Below are positions 14,384 through 24,227 of a stretch of 64,000 nucleotides of DNA, piece after piece (position 1 is the first letter of the stretch; each line of letters opens with the position of its first letter). The translations under genes and the position numbers were made by a program. The DNA is from G038396625 sp038396625 (lineage in GTDB: Bacteria > Bacillota > Clostridia > Peptostreptococcales > Thermotaleaceae). Where the stretch lies: the NCBI GenBank assembly GCA_038396625.1, contig CP121688.1, positions 4,015,339 to 4,079,338 of the forward strand. Direction: 5' to 3'. Below the pieces are notes generated by a model. The model saw nothing but the letters and a program-made list of their open reading frames with translations. It was not told where the DNA came from and did not search any database.

Positions 14384-15715
14384 TTATTCCCTAAACTTAT
14401 CGAGATTGGCAAATTTGGTAAACTGTCCAAGCCATGCCAATTCCACGGTCCCTGTAGAACCATTCCGTTGCTTTGCAATAATTACTTCTCCTATATTTCT
14501 TTTTTCACTATCAGGATGATAATATTCATCTCGATACAAAAACATTACAATATCTGCATCCTGCTCAATAGCACCTGATTCTCTAAGATCTGATAAAATA
14601 GGGCGATGATCTGCCCTCATTTCTGGCGCACGGGACAACTGGGAAAGTGCCACTACAGGACAATCCATTTCTCTAGCTAATCCTTTAAGTCCACGAGAGA
14701 TATTTGAGATTTCCTGTTGTCTGCTTTCTGTTCGTCCATCCCCAGACATTAATTGAAGATAATCAATCAATACCATATCTAGCCCTTGTTCCATTTTTAA
14801 TCTACGGCACTTTGCCTTCATTTCCATGAGGGATATCCCTGGTGTATCATCAATGAACACTTTTGCTTGTGCAAGTGGCCCCATGGCTTTAGCTAATCTT
14901 GGCCATTCATCTTCATTTAGTGTTCCTGTTCTAATTTTTTGAATTTCTATATGGGATTCAGAACTAAGCATACGTTGTACAAGCTGTTCCTTAGACATCT
15001 CTAGGCTGAATATGGCAACAGATGCATCTGCCTTGATCGCTGCGTTCTGTGCCACATTAATAGAAAAGGCGGTCTTCCCCATACTCGGTCGTGCAGCAAC
15101 CAGAATTAAGTCTGATTTTTGCAGTCCTGAAGTTTTTCGGTCAATATCCACAAAGCCCGTCGTAAGCCCTGTGATTCCTCCCTTATTTTGATACAATTCC
15201 TCTATTTTATTAAAACTCTCTAACAATACCTCTTTAATGGGAGAAAAACCTTCTTGAGATCTTTTTTGGGAAATATCAAAGATGCTTTTTTCTGCTAAAT
15301 CTAAAATATTATTTACTTCTTCTTCTGCTTGATATCCTTTTTCCAATATTTCTGATGATGTTTTTATTAGTCTTCTTAAAATCGCCTTTTCTTCTACAAT
15401 CTTAGCGTAGTACTTTACATTGGTAGTTGTAGGTACAGCAGAAGAAAGACTGGTTAAATAAGTGATTCCCCCAATGGCTTCTAGGGTTTGTCTTTGGTTC
15501 AATTCTTCAGAAAGTGTTACAAGATCCACAGGTTCATCTCTATTATATAATTCTAACATTGCACCAAAAATTTCCTTATGAGCTTCTTTATAAAAATCTT
15601 CTCCACCAATGATCTCTGCAGCGTTGATAATGGCTTCTTTATCCAAGAGCATCGCTCCTAGCACAGATTGCTCTGCATCGATATTATGGGGTGGGATTCT
15701 TCCTAAATATTCCAT
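14384..15715 (-). CDS. dnaB: Replicative DNA helicase
   Basis: A 443 aa hexameric 5'-3' helicase of the replication fork. The N-terminal primase-interacting domain (IPPHNIDAEQSVLGAMLL) is followed by the RecA-like motor with Walker A (AARPSMGKTAFS), Walker B (DMVLIDYLQLM) and the RQQEISNISRGLK and KQRNGSTGT motifs. No intein. ATG 15715 is preferred over an ORF extension upstream because AAAGGTG precedes it. It is the expected client of the DnaC loader at the window start. Confidence 0.97.
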   Translation of the reverse strand: MEYLGRIPPHNIDAEQSVLGAMLLDKEAIINAAEIIGGEDFYKEAHKEIFGAMLELYNRDEPVDLVTLSEELNQRQTLEAIGGITYLTSLSSAVPTTTNVKYYAKIVEEKAILRRLIKTSSEILEKGYQAEEEVNNILDLAEKSIFDISQKRSQEGFSPIKEVLLESFNKIEELYQNKGGITGLTTGFVDIDRKTSGLQKSDLILVAARPSMGKTAFSINVAQNAAIKADASVAIFSLEMSKEQLVQRMLSSESHIEIQKIRTGTLNEDEWPRLAKAMGPLAQAKVFIDDTPGISLMEMKAKCRRLKMEQGLDMVLIDYLQLMSGDGRTESRQQEISNISRGLKGLAREMDCPVVALSQLSRAPEMRADHRPILSDLRESGAIEQDADIVMFLYRDEYYHPDSEKRNIGEVIIAKQRNGSTGTVELAWLGQFTKFANLDKFRE

Positions 15716-15815
15716 TTTATCACCTTTCCTTTGATTCATGCGCTTTAAGTTTTAAGATAGTACTGCATACAAAACAATGACCAGCACGAAACGCTTCTTC
15801 TGCTGGCCACTGTAT

Positions 15816-17720
15816 CTATTGATCTAGGATCATTACTAATACTTCTTCGATTGTTTCTACGGGAATGATTTCAATTTCCTTAAAAAATCCATGAATATCT
15901 TTTATATTGTCCTTTGGAATGATTACTTTTTTCATACCTGCCTGCTGTGCCCCATAAATCTTTTCATTGATACCACCCACAGCCTTTATTTTTCCTCTTA
16001 TTGAGATTTCACCTGTAATAGCTACATCCTGCCTTACAGCTTTATTTTGGATAGCACTAATGATAGCAATGACAATTGCTGCCCCTGCAGAAGGACCATC
16101 AATCTTGCCTCCTCCTACAGCATTTACATGGATATCATAATCCGAAATATTTTTTCCTGTAACCATTCGGACCACAGAAGCTGCATTAAATAAAGAGTCC
16201 TTAGTCATCGTTCCAGCAGTATCATTAAATCGTAATGTCCCTTGTCCTTTTTTCTCTGCCTTAAAAGCAATTCCTTCGAACTCTAGTACTCTTCCTAAAT
16301 AGCCATTCACACCCATTCCAAAAACTCTTCCTTTTTCTAGTGTATCACTAGCTTTATTTCGAATTAAAGGTGCCATTCTACTCATTTGTATTACTTCATA
16401 CAGTAAATCCTTTGATATCTTGATAAGGTTTTTATTGGATTGGTGATATAAACTGAGGGAATAGGTATCTGCAAGTAAATTAATTGCCTTTCGACCTTCC
16501 ACTGTATACTCGCTGATAATCTCTGGAATTTCTTCTTCTAGCACCACACCCATTCTTTGGGCAGCGCCAGAAACAATATTCTTAATATGTTGGGGAGGAA
16601 GTGGTTCAAAATATACTTCTGCACACCTAGAACGTAAAGCAGCGTTGATTTCATGGGGCTGTCTTGTAGTAGCACCTATCAAAATAAAATCCGCAGGAGC
16701 TCCTTCATCAAATAACTTTTTTATATATAAAGGAATTCCTGGATGATCGGCATCATAGTATGCAGAATCAAATTCTACGCGCTTATCCTCTAAAACCTTT
16801 AATAATTTATTTTGAAGAAATACATCCAATTCCCCAATTTCATCAATAAAAAGTACTCCCCCATGTGCTTGCGTTACTAAACCTAATTTGGGCTCGGGTA
16901 TACCTCCCTCTGCCAAATCCCTTTTGCTTCCTTGATAAATGGGATCATGTACAGAACCCAAAAGAGGATTGGTAATTTCTCGAGGATCCCATCTTAGGGT
17001 TGTCCCATCTACTTCTACAAATTTTGCATCTTCCTCAAAAGGTGTATGTTCCATATTTTTTGCACACTCCAACGCCAGTCGAGCTGCTGTCGTTTTTCCT
17101 ACACCTGGAGGTCCATAGATAATTACATGCTGGGGGAAGGGAGAAGCAATTTTGGATAAAAGGGATTTAATCGCCTTCTGTTGTCCCACAATATCTTTCA
17201 GATTTTGGGGTCTAAAAAGTTCCATAGCTGACCTGGCCAGCTTTTTCGACGCTAACTTTTCCAACAAAGCATATTTTTTAAAGGTATAGGGAGTTTCTGT
17301 ATCTGTTTTTTTCTTGAGTATTTGAAGCTTCATTTCCTCCATATACTGTCTCTGCTTTTCCTCTACCTTCTTGATCATTTCTCTTTCGATTCGCTGCTCT
17401 ACTGCTTGCTTAGCAAATAATTCTGCTACTTTTTTCTCTACCTCTTTGAGCATTGCCTCCATATCTTCTTTATCTAGCTTTGAATTAATTTCCTTTTCGT
17501 CAAAAACAATATGATGCAACGCCAAAATTCTATCTTCTATTTTTTCTGAGTCTATCAACGCCATTGCTTTGGATCCCTTGATTTTATCCTTATCTATACA
17601 ACGATTTACCAAATCATAGAGTACGGTCACTTGTTTCTCTATAAGACTTTGATCCTCATCTATAGAATAGTAGTCTTTTATTTCTTCAGTTGTTGTGTAT
17701 TGGTTTTTTAAGGATTTCAT
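15816..17720 (-). CDS. lonB: ATP-dependent protease LonB
   Basis: A 634 aa Lon-family protease. The N-terminal 150 residues are charged and coiled-coil. The AAA+ module has Walker A (YGPPGVGKTTAA) and Walker B (GGVLFIDEIGEL), and the C-terminal S16 protease domain has the catalytic Ser in GPSAGAA and Lys in GKIKAVGG. The ATPase resembles the sigma-54/LonB type rather than LonA. In Bacillus LonB is a forespore protease. Starts 13 bases after rplI and is probably co-transcribed with it. Confidence 0.93.
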   Translation of the reverse strand: MKSLKNQYTTTEEIKDYYSIDEDQSLIEKQVTVLYDLVNRCIDKDKIKGSKAMALIDSEKIEDRILALHHIVFDEKEINSKLDKEDMEAMLKEVEKKVAELFAKQAVEQRIEREMIKKVEEKQRQYMEEMKLQILKKKTDTETPYTFKKYALLEKLASKKLARSAMELFRPQNLKDIVGQQKAIKSLLSKIASPFPQHVIIYGPPGVGKTTAARLALECAKNMEHTPFEEDAKFVEVDGTTLRWDPREITNPLLGSVHDPIYQGSKRDLAEGGIPEPKLGLVTQAHGGVLFIDEIGELDVFLQNKLLKVLEDKRVEFDSAYYDADHPGIPLYIKKLFDEGAPADFILIGATTRQPHEINAALRSRCAEVYFEPLPPQHIKNIVSGAAQRMGVVLEEEIPEIISEYTVEGRKAINLLADTYSLSLYHQSNKNLIKISKDLLYEVIQMSRMAPLIRNKASDTLEKGRVFGMGVNGYLGRVLEFEGIAFKAEKKGQGTLRFNDTAGTMTKDSLFNAASVVRMVTGKNISDYDIHVNAVGGGKIDGPSAGAAIVIAIISAIQNKAVRQDVAITGEISIRGKIKAVGGINEKIYGAQQAGMKKVIIPKDNIKDIHGFFKEIEIIPVETIEEVLVMILDQ

Positions 17721-17733
17721 CCTTTTCTCCCTT

Positions 17734-18180
17734 CTACTCTGCAGAAACCTCTACTTTCATTTTTGCTGAAACTTCTGGATACACTTTTACTTCTACAAAA
17801 ATTGCTCCTAATGTTTTGATAGGATTATCCATTTGTATTTTTCGTTTATCTATTTTAATCCCATGTTGTTTTGCTAATCCTTCGGCAATATCTTTCGTCG
17901 TAATAGAACCAAACAGTTTTCCGCCTTCTCCTGCTTTACCTTTTAATATTACTACAAGATTTGAAATCTTATCTGCTAACGCCTTCGCTTCAGCTAGTTC
18001 CTCTTGTCTTTTTTTCTCTTCAGCAGCTTTTTGCATCTTTACTACTTTGATACCGCCTGCTGTAGCTTCCTTTGCAAAGCCTCGTGGAATTAAATAATTT
18101 CTTGCGTGACCATCACTAGCCTCTACAATTGCACCTTTTTTTCCTAAGCCTTTTACATCTTTTAATAGTATTACCTTCAT
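17734..18180 (-). CDS. rplI: 50S ribosomal protein L9
   Basis: A 148 aa L9 with the N-terminal rRNA-binding domain (MKVILLKDVKGLGKKGAIVEAS, NYLIPRGFA), the long connecting helix (residues 40-75) and a C-terminal domain. Its start overlaps the gdpP stop by four bases (ATGA), a translational coupling seen in many Firmicutes. Confidence 0.97.
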   Translation of the reverse strand: MKVILLKDVKGLGKKGAIVEASDGHARNYLIPRGFAKEATAGGIKVVKMQKAAEEKKRQEELAEAKALADKISNLVVILKGKAGEGGKLFGSITTKDIAEGLAKQHGIKIDKRKIQMDNPIKTLGAIFVEVKVYPEVSAKMKVEVSAE

Positions 18181-20174
18181 GATTCATCACCTTCCTCAAA
18201 ATATTCATTGATGGCTTCTTCTAGTATTTCTATGGTTTCTTCAATTGTTTTATCTCTTAATTGGGCGCCGGCAACGGTTAAATGCCCTCCCCCTCCTAAT
18301 CTTTCTAAGATCATTTGAACATTAATATCTCCTAATGACCTACCGCTGATAATCACTTCATTTTCCTGACGCATACCCAGAACAAAGGATGCGGTGATTC
18401 CTCTAATATTTAATAGTTCATCAGCAGCTTGTGCTGCTACCAAGGAAATATTGGGGGTATCCTTTGCACAAATAGATAAAGCAATATTACGTCCAATTGC
18501 TCGAGCATTTTTTACAACCTCTGCAATCGCTACAAAGGTTTTTATATCATCTTGAAATAACTGTCTTACATTGGTCGTATCCGCTCCAGCTCTTCTTAGC
18601 CAAGAAGCGGCCTCAAATGTCCTTACACCTGTCTTAAAGGAAAAGTTTTTGGTATCTACCGTAATACCCGCTAACAAGGCCTCTGCCTCTATTTTTTCAA
18701 TATTAATTTTATCTTCCATATATTGAAGGATCTCTGTAACCAATTCACAGGTGGATGAAGCATAGGGTTCTAAGTATGTGAGAACAGCATTATCTATAAA
18801 CTCAGCTCCTCTTCTGTGATGATCTATCAGTACAATCTTATCAGCCCTCTCTAAAGCTGGTGGGCACTGTGTAAAATTTGGTCTGTGGGTATCTACTACC
18901 ACAACTAGAGTATCCTTATGTATTCTCGCTAAAAACTCCTCATTATTTATAAACCGATAGATTTCATATTCTTTCACATGGTCGTATAAATTTTTAATAG
19001 ATTCATTGGACTCATTTAAAACAATGAATCCATCTTTTCCTCTATTGAGGACTGCTCTATATACCCCTAAAGCTGCACCAAAGCTATCCATATCAGGATA
19101 TTGATGTCCCATAATCACAACTTCCTGAGACTGATCAATTAACTGCCTTAAGGCATGGGCAATGACTCTTGCTTTGACTTTATTTCTTTTTTCAACTGCC
19201 TTTGTTTTTCCTCCATAAAAGTTTAGGGTATTAATTTTTTTTACAACTGCTTGATCCCCACCTCTACCTAAAGCTAGGTCTAAGGCTGCCCTTGCATATT
19301 CATCTATTTGCCCAGGATTTTTGCCGTTGACACCAACCCCTATACTTAATGTAATGGGAATTTTATTTCCTACCCCAATCTCTCTTATCTCATCTAAAAT
19401 AGTAAACTTCTTAGATTCTAATCGTTCTAGATACTGATTTTCAAAAAATATAATATATTTATCTTTTTGATATTTTTTAATGGCAGCATTCATTCTAGAA
19501 GCCCAGAGCCCTATTGTCCTGTCAATTTCTGCAACTACCAGAGGCCTATTGGCTTCTTCTGTATTTTTTAATACATCATCATAATTATCTACTTGAATAA
19601 TCGCAATAATAGGTTTTTCATCATTGTATTTCAATTTCAAATTATGAAAACTTGTAATATCTATCCAGTATAAGGTGATAATATATCTTTCTTGACTACC
19701 AGCAGCTGTTTTTACTATATTATATAAAACTTTATACTGTCTATCCTTAATTGTTACCTCTATTACCATATCCTTTTTGTCTTGCAAAATATTGTTCAGT
19801 TTCAAGCCAGAAATTAAATCCTCAATGTTTTTCTCTAATAAATCTTTCGTATCCATCATTTCAGAAAATTTCGAATTATACCAGCTGACCGTTCCATCAA
19901 ACTCAATGATGACCAAGGGAATAGGCAGATTGAGAATGGCATGTTTCGTAGCAGAATCGATGCTAGAGGATAAGCTTTCAATATACTTTGTCCACATTTC
20001 TTTGCGGTTGTACTGTGCCTTCCAATTATAATAAATGAGATATGCCAATACAATAACACCTATTCCACCTATAATCAAATTATAGAATGCGACAATCATT
20101 ACCAGTAAAGTAGTAATCCATAGATGTATTTTGGTATCCGGTATTAATAGCTTCATAAACCTTTTATTTCCCAT
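18177..20174 (-). CDS. gdpP: Cyclic-di-AMP phosphodiesterase GdpP
   Basis: A 665 aa membrane enzyme that hydrolyses c-di-AMP. Two N-terminal membrane helices are followed by a PAS-like domain (about 65-150), a degenerate GGDEF domain (about 160-300) and the DHH/DHHA1 phosphodiesterase with GHQYPDMDSFGAA, VVVVDTHRP, LIDHHRRG and C-terminal GGGGHLTVAGA. The order yybS-gdpP-rplI is conserved in Firmicutes. ATG 20174 is chosen for its distance to AGGAG; an in-frame GTG lies three codons upstream. Confidence 0.95.
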   Translation of the reverse strand: MGNKRFMKLLIPDTKIHLWITTLLVMIVAFYNLIIGGIGVIVLAYLIYYNWKAQYNRKEMWTKYIESLSSSIDSATKHAILNLPIPLVIIEFDGTVSWYNSKFSEMMDTKDLLEKNIEDLISGLKLNNILQDKKDMVIEVTIKDRQYKVLYNIVKTAAGSQERYIITLYWIDITSFHNLKLKYNDEKPIIAIIQVDNYDDVLKNTEEANRPLVVAEIDRTIGLWASRMNAAIKKYQKDKYIIFFENQYLERLESKKFTILDEIREIGVGNKIPITLSIGVGVNGKNPGQIDEYARAALDLALGRGGDQAVVKKINTLNFYGGKTKAVEKRNKVKARVIAHALRQLIDQSQEVVIMGHQYPDMDSFGAALGVYRAVLNRGKDGFIVLNESNESIKNLYDHVKEYEIYRFINNEEFLARIHKDTLVVVVDTHRPNFTQCPPALERADKIVLIDHHRRGAEFIDNAVLTYLEPYASSTCELVTEILQYMEDKINIEKIEAEALLAGITVDTKNFSFKTGVRTFEAASWLRRAGADTTNVRQLFQDDIKTFVAIAEVVKNARAIGRNIALSICAKDTPNISLVAAQAADELLNIRGITASFVLGMRQENEVIISGRSLGDINVQMILERLGGGGHLTVAGAQLRDKTIEETIEILEEAINEYFEEGDES

Positions 20175-20195
20175 GTGCGGCACTCCTAAAAATTT

Positions 20196-21149
20196 TTATT
20201 GATCGATTTTTAGCTTTCTCAAGTTTACAAATGCATCTATAAAGCCTATCGTTGCTACAATAAAGGCTCCTCTTTGGCTAAGCAGCAAGAATAAATAGAT
20301 AAATATCCTAAGAGGTTTAGCAAAACGATAAGATATCATAAAGTAACTCATCACAGCAAGCCCTTGTATTAAATATATGAATTGAAAGATAAAAAATACA
20401 TTTAATACCAAAGTAGTATAATTAGCAAACCCAAAGTATCTTGCAGCCATTGTCAGTCCCGCTATAAGAAAGGTTCCCATCAATATACTTCTTGGTAGAC
20501 GAAAGTATCTCAAAGGAGGAAGTGTTTCTACTTTATATCCTATACGTCTTAGTATGTGAATGGTTAACACATAGTTAATATATGCTAAAAAGGCTGAAGA
20601 CAATATAATCGCAGATGGAACAATCATCATTGCCAGTTTTCTTGTAGCTTCTAACGTCATTTCTAAGTTTTGTAAATTTTCTTCTCCTACACCCATGCTT
20701 TTATACATGCCTATTTGCATGTTTGTCATTTCCTCAAAAACTTCACTCATATGTGATAAAATTTCCACCCCCGATATCAAAGACCCTAAACGGATAGATA
20801 GCAGAGAGGAAATCAGGGCTGCCAACGCACCTCCTATGAGTATTTTGCTTGGAGAATATTCTTTCTTCATCATATATCCCATAACAATTGCTGTAACACC
20901 TGGTAAAACAACAACAAATATGGAGTAAATTGGTTCAGTAAAACTTCCAATAATCATTGCCGAGGCAATAATGGACAAAACTGTAAAACTCATTCCATGG
21001 CGCTTACCTAATATAATAAAAGGGACTGGTATAAAAAATAAAATAAAAGTTAACACAGGTATGTAGGTTCCAATGATGCCAAAAACACATGTAATCGCTA
21101 CCATTAATGCAGCCTCAATCATAGCCCGTGTTTTATTTTGTATATTCAA
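20196..21149 (-). CDS. yybS: YybS-family membrane protein (DUF2232)
   Basis: A 317 aa integral membrane protein with about eight hydrophobic helices and almost no soluble domain. TTG start seven bases after AGGAGTG. YybS/DUF2232 proteins precede gdpP in many Firmicutes; their function is not known, although they resemble small-molecule (ECF-like) transport components. A soluble loop near residues 130-160 is Glu/Met-rich. Confidence 0.88.
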   Translation of the reverse strand: MNIQNKTRAMIEAALMVAITCVFGIIGTYIPVLTFILFFIPVPFIILGKRHGMSFTVLSIIASAMIIGSFTEPIYSIFVVVLPGVTAIVMGYMMKKEYSPSKILIGGALAALISSLLSIRLGSLISGVEILSHMSEVFEEMTNMQIGMYKSMGVGEENLQNLEMTLEATRKLAMMIVPSAIILSSAFLAYINYVLTIHILRRIGYKVETLPPLRYFRLPRSILMGTFLIAGLTMAARYFGFANYTTLVLNVFFIFQFIYLIQGLAVMSYFMISYRFAKPLRIFIYLFLLLSQRGAFIVATIGFIDAFVNLRKLKIDQ

Positions 21150-21161
21150 TAGATATCACTC

Positions 21162-21488
21162 CTAGCTCCTATTTCTGTCTAAATGCTGTTTCAAATCAGA
21201 TAAATCCCCATACCACGTTTCCACTTTATGTTGCTCTAAAATACCTAGCTTAATTTTGTCTTCTATGCGCATGTCTAGACGGTGAAAGGGAACTCCCAGT
21301 CTTTTCCCTAAAATATAGGTAACAAGAATAATATTTGCTAGAACATCTACTAACCCTTCCTGTGATCCCTTTACGCCCTTTACTAAAAGTTCATATAATG
21401 AAGCAATGGTCGTCAATAATTCACTTTTAAGCCATTCAATGATTTTTATATTTTTTGTTACATCTATATTTTGATCGCCTAGCGCCAT
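21162..21488 (-). CDS. MazG-like protein
   Basis: A 108 aa protein resembling the MazG-like family found beside yybS in Clostridia. Helix IIEWLKSELLTTIASLYELLVKG followed by EGLVDVLANIILVTYILGKRLG fits the all-alpha NTP pyrophosphohydrolase fold. The usual metal-binding EExxE motif is only partly evident, so catalytic activity is uncertain. Good ribosome site (GGGAGGGTG). It is 12 bases from yybS and likely in the same operon. Confidence 0.7.
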   Translation of the reverse strand: MALGDQNIDVTKNIKIIEWLKSELLTTIASLYELLVKGVKGSQEGLVDVLANIILVTYILGKRLGVPFHRLDMRIEDKIKLGILEQHKVETWYGDLSDLKQHLDRNRS

Positions 21489-21654
21489 AAATACACCCTC
21501 CCTTTATATACATTATAGCAAATTACATTTTATTGTATATATGTCATACCAAATCCATATGTCTTTTATTCTTTATACTAAGCTCATATTATCATCCTAA
21601 ACATAGATTTTTATTACTTCATCTTATTATTTTACCATAAAACCTTCCATATAT

Positions 21655-21685
21655 AAAAACTTATTGGATTGCCCAATAAGTTTTT
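21655..21685 (-). terminator. Terminator of the 21684-22951 operon
   Basis: 13-bp stem AAAAACTTATTGG/CCAATAAGTTTTT with a 5-base loop overlapping the stop codon of the 88 aa gene. Confidence 0.85.
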
Positions 21686-21950
21686 ATATATTATTCTTTA
21701 TATTTTGAAGTTCATTTTTCCACTCTGTCAACAAAGTTTCAGAAGCTGCAATTGTTGCAGCCTGAATAGCATTCTTTATTTCTCCTCTTCCAATCCAATC
21801 ATTGCCTTCATTCACATATAAACTGTCTAAAAGGGCCTCTAGCTGATGAATAGTATATTTCTCATCCTTTTCCTTATGATATTTAAGGGTGTTATAAACT
21901 TTTCGAAATGTCTCATTGTATTTTTCTTCCTGTAAAGCATCATGAAACAT
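21684..21950 (-). CDS. Small helical protein of unknown function
   Basis: An 88 aa protein with strong ribosome site AAGGAGGG. It is acidic/basic mixed and helical (YNETFRKVYNTLKYHKEKDEKYTIHQLEALL, AIQAATIAASETLLTEWKNEL). No membrane segment, no cysteine. It follows the DUF523/DUF1722 gene by 14 bases and shares its terminator. I do not recognise the family. Confidence 0.75.
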   Translation of the reverse strand: MFHDALQEEKYNETFRKVYNTLKYHKEKDEKYTIHQLEALLDSLYVNEGNDWIGRGEIKNAIQAATIAASETLLTEWKNELQNIKNNI

Positions 21951-21964
21951 CCCTATTCCCTCCT

Positions 21965-22951
21965 TTATAAAATACTTTCTCTTCCCTTTCCTGAGTCCGT
22001 CACTTCTATAAGTTCTTGAGGATATGGGTAGAAAATCATTTGTTCCATTAAGTAGGCATTTTCAAATCGAATTACCCAAGATTGTATAATAGATAGTGGT
22101 ACAGAAAAAGGAATTTTTTTATTTCGGTATGCTTCTATATGATCTAAGAAAAAAGCCTTCTCATTACTATTTAGATATTTTGAAAAATAGCCAAAAAGAT
22201 GTAGTAGCATATTAATATTGTTCGTATATTTTATTGGATTTTTTAGGGTATCTAATAAGACATCTTCATACTTTTCCAATAAATCCTCTATTTTTTTATA
22301 TTCCTTATTCGCCACAATGCTTCCTAGTATTTTTAAATTTTTTTGATGATAGCTCATAAGTAAATATTTGTGCTGACTATGAAATTTTACAAGTTCTCCC
22401 ATACACTTCTTATTTTTTACTTCTCTAAAGCGAGTAGTGGTATAAACCCTTGTTAAGAAATGTTCTCGAATGTTAAAGTTCATCAGCCTTCCTTCATCTT
22501 CTATGGCAATATTTCCAAATTGTTCATATACCTTTCTTGCAAAGACACCCATTGTTTTTTTAGGTAAGGTCTGTGCTTTTCCAAAACTTTTATAAACCTT
22601 TACATCTTTTATTCCACAAGAGGGAGATCTGCTTTTTAAAATCCATCCATCAATTTGATTTTTATCCAAGGAGTTTATGAACCGTTCTGAAAAGTCAAGC
22701 ATTTTTTCTGTTATTTCTTCTCCATTATTAGAAAAAACAAGTTTCTCTCCTTGTTCATCCTTTTCTATCATACGCAATGCATTTCTAGGAACTCCCAGTC
22801 CGACCTCTACCTCTGGGCATACCAAAATAAATTCTACATACTCCTTCAAGCTTTTTATAAAAGGACTCTTGATCTTAGATCCATCATATCTACAGTTCCC
22901 ATGTTCTAAGCATTGGCTTAAAACAACTTTGGGTTTCTCATATTTCCTCAT
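21965..22951 (-). CDS. DUF523 and DUF1722 fusion protein (YbgA-like)
   Basis: A 328 aa two-domain protein. The N-terminal DUF523 domain has conserved cysteines and motifs (SQCLEHGNCRYDGS, CPEVEVGLGVPR, SRSPSCG). The C-terminal DUF1722/YbgA domain starts near residue 180 (REHFLTRVYTT). Biochemical role is unsettled; the cysteine motifs suggest metal binding. Start placed at the second of two ATG codons, five bases after AAGGG; an upstream extension to 23011 lacks a ribosome site. Confidence 0.85.
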   Translation of the reverse strand: MRKYEKPKVVLSQCLEHGNCRYDGSKIKSPFIKSLKEYVEFILVCPEVEVGLGVPRNALRMIEKDEQGEKLVFSNNGEEITEKMLDFSERFINSLDKNQIDGWILKSRSPSCGIKDVKVYKSFGKAQTLPKKTMGVFARKVYEQFGNIAIEDEGRLMNFNIREHFLTRVYTTTRFREVKNKKCMGELVKFHSQHKYLLMSYHQKNLKILGSIVANKEYKKIEDLLEKYEDVLLDTLKNPIKYTNNINMLLHLFGYFSKYLNSNEKAFFLDHIEAYRNKKIPFSVPLSIIQSWVIRFENAYLMEQMIFYPYPQELIEVTDSGKGRESIL

Positions 22952-23118
22952 CATATCCCTTCTTTCCTTCATACTTGTAGCTACATGGTATGCATATTTG
23001 GATTTGCCCATAAATTTCTATCCTTTTGATTTCTCCAAGAAAATTTATACTGTAATAATATACCCCTTTTTCATTTTGATCTAACACCTTTTTTGATTCC
23101 AAAAAAGGTGTAGCAATT

Positions 23119-23145
23119 AAAAAGAGAAGTGATTGCTCACTTCTC
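23119..23145 (-). terminator. Terminator of the rpsF-ssb-rpsR operon
   Basis: Stem GAGAAGTGA/TCACTTCTC with a 4-base loop and TTTTT on the minus strand, just after rpsR. Confidence 0.85.
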
Positions 23146-23151
23146 CTAAAA

Positions 23152-23379
23152 TTACTCTGCTGTATATGGCAATAACGCGACAATTCTTGCTCTTTTAATC
23201 GCTACAGTTAATGCTCTTTGATGTGTTGCACAAGTACCTGTTATTCTTCTTGGAAGTATTTTTCCTCTTTCAGTAACATACTTTCCAAGCTTTTTAACGT
23301 CTTTATAATCTATATGTTTTGATTTATCTGCACAGAAGCTACATACTCTTTTTTTACGACCACGTCTTTTCTTAATCAT
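23152..23379 (-). CDS. rpsR: 30S ribosomal protein S18
   Basis: A 75 aa S18 with RVCSFC near the N terminus and ILPRRITGTCATHQRALTVAIKRAR at the C terminus (start of that block at residue 41). It pairs with S6 on the ribosome platform. Retention of the CxxC cysteine suggests the zinc-containing form. Last gene of rpsF-ssb-rpsR. Confidence 0.97.
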   Translation of the reverse strand: MIKKRRGRKKRVCSFCADKSKHIDYKDVKKLGKYVTERGKILPRRITGTCATHQRALTVAIKRARIVALLPYTAE

Positions 23380-23397
23380 TCTATTTCCCTCCTTTTT

Positions 23398-23802
23398 CTA
23401 GAATGGAATGTCGTCGTCATCTTCATCAATGGCTTGAAATCCGTCGGGTTCTCCTGGGAATGAATGATCAAATCCACTTTGATCATTTCTATTGCCCCTT
23501 TCAAGAAACTCTACTCTATCGGCAACGATTTCCGTGGTATATCGTTTTTCACCTGTTTGTGTTTCATAATTATTATTTTGCAGTCTTCCCTGAACAGCTA
23601 CAAGTCTACCTTTTGCTAGGTAGTTTGCACAGTTTTCACCTGTTTTTCCCCATACAACTATTCGAAAAAAATCTGCTTGTTTTTCTCTGGAAAATGGTCT
23701 ATCTACTGCTAAGGTAAAGGTGGCTACCGCTTTTCCGCTTCCTGCAGTAAAACGAAGCTCGGGATCTTTCGTTAATCTCCCAATTAATATCACTTGATTC
23801 AC
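23398..23802 (-). CDS. ssb: Single-stranded DNA-binding protein
   Basis: A 134 aa SSB with the OB fold (MNQVILIGRLTKDPELRF) and the acidic tail DDDDIPF used to recruit replication and repair proteins. GTG start after AAGGTGGTG. The linker is shorter than in Bacillus SsbA. It lies between rpsF and rpsR, the standard Firmicutes arrangement. Confidence 0.97.
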   Translation of the reverse strand: MNQVILIGRLTKDPELRFTAGSGKAVATFTLAVDRPFSREKQADFFRIVVWGKTGENCANYLAKGRLVAVQGRLQNNNYETQTGEKRYTTEIVADRVEFLERGNRNDQSGFDHSFPGEPDGFQAIDEDDDDIPF

Positions 23803-23828
23803 AAAAACACCACCTTACTTTATACAAT

Positions 23829-24116
23829 TTATTTTTCATCAAGGTTTACGGTTAGATGTCTCATCACATCATCAGAAATTTTTAGATTTCTGTCTAATTC
23901 TTTTGGAACATCTGCATTTGCCTTGAACGTCATTAGAACATAGTATCCTTCATTCATTTTGTTGATTGGATAAGCCAACTTTCTGTTACCCCATACATCA
24001 ACACTTTCTATCTCGCCATCTGCTTCAACAATAGACTTGAATTTTTCAACTAATTCGTTTTTTCTTTCTTCTTCAAGGTTTGACTTTAATATGAACATTG
24101 CTTCATATCTTCTCAT
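23829..24116 (-). CDS. rpsF: 30S ribosomal protein S6
   Basis: A 95 aa S6 (MRRYEAMFILKSNL, NRKLAYPINKMNEGYYVLMTF). The ATG at 24116 follows GGGAGGTG by six bases, whereas the longer frame start (GTG at 24125) overlaps that ribosome site. First gene of the operon, with a leader that resembles the S6:S18-binding element. Confidence 0.96.
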   Translation of the reverse strand: MRRYEAMFILKSNLEEERKNELVEKFKSIVEADGEIESVDVWGNRKLAYPINKMNEGYYVLMTFKANADVPKELDRNLKISDDVMRHLTVNLDEK

Positions 24117-24125
24117 ATTTTTCAC

Positions 24126-24172
24126 CTCCCTATGGACTGATTCGGCCCTGTTATTGTACAGGACAGAGAGTA
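24126..24172 (-). promoter_or_regulatory. Candidate S6:S18 leader RNA element
   Basis: On the minus strand the rpsF 5' UTR contains hairpin CCTGT-ACAATA-ACAGG followed by GCCGAATCAG, with an outer CTG/CAG pairing and an unpaired CCG. This matches the general form of the S6:S18 autoregulatory leader (hairpin with a CCG bulge). Confidence 0.5.
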
Positions 24173-24227
24173 TAATCTCACATCATGTTATTATATCAGC
24201 TGTATCTTAAATTTGCAAGGCCAAAAA

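Noticed and set aside
17690..18097. 135 aa plus-strand frame opposite rplI
   Set aside because: It lies entirely antisense to rplI and the start of lonB, lacks a ribosome site and has no protein-like motif. Several other long antisense frames (26118-26489, 22677-23084, 44387-44734) were dropped for the same reason.
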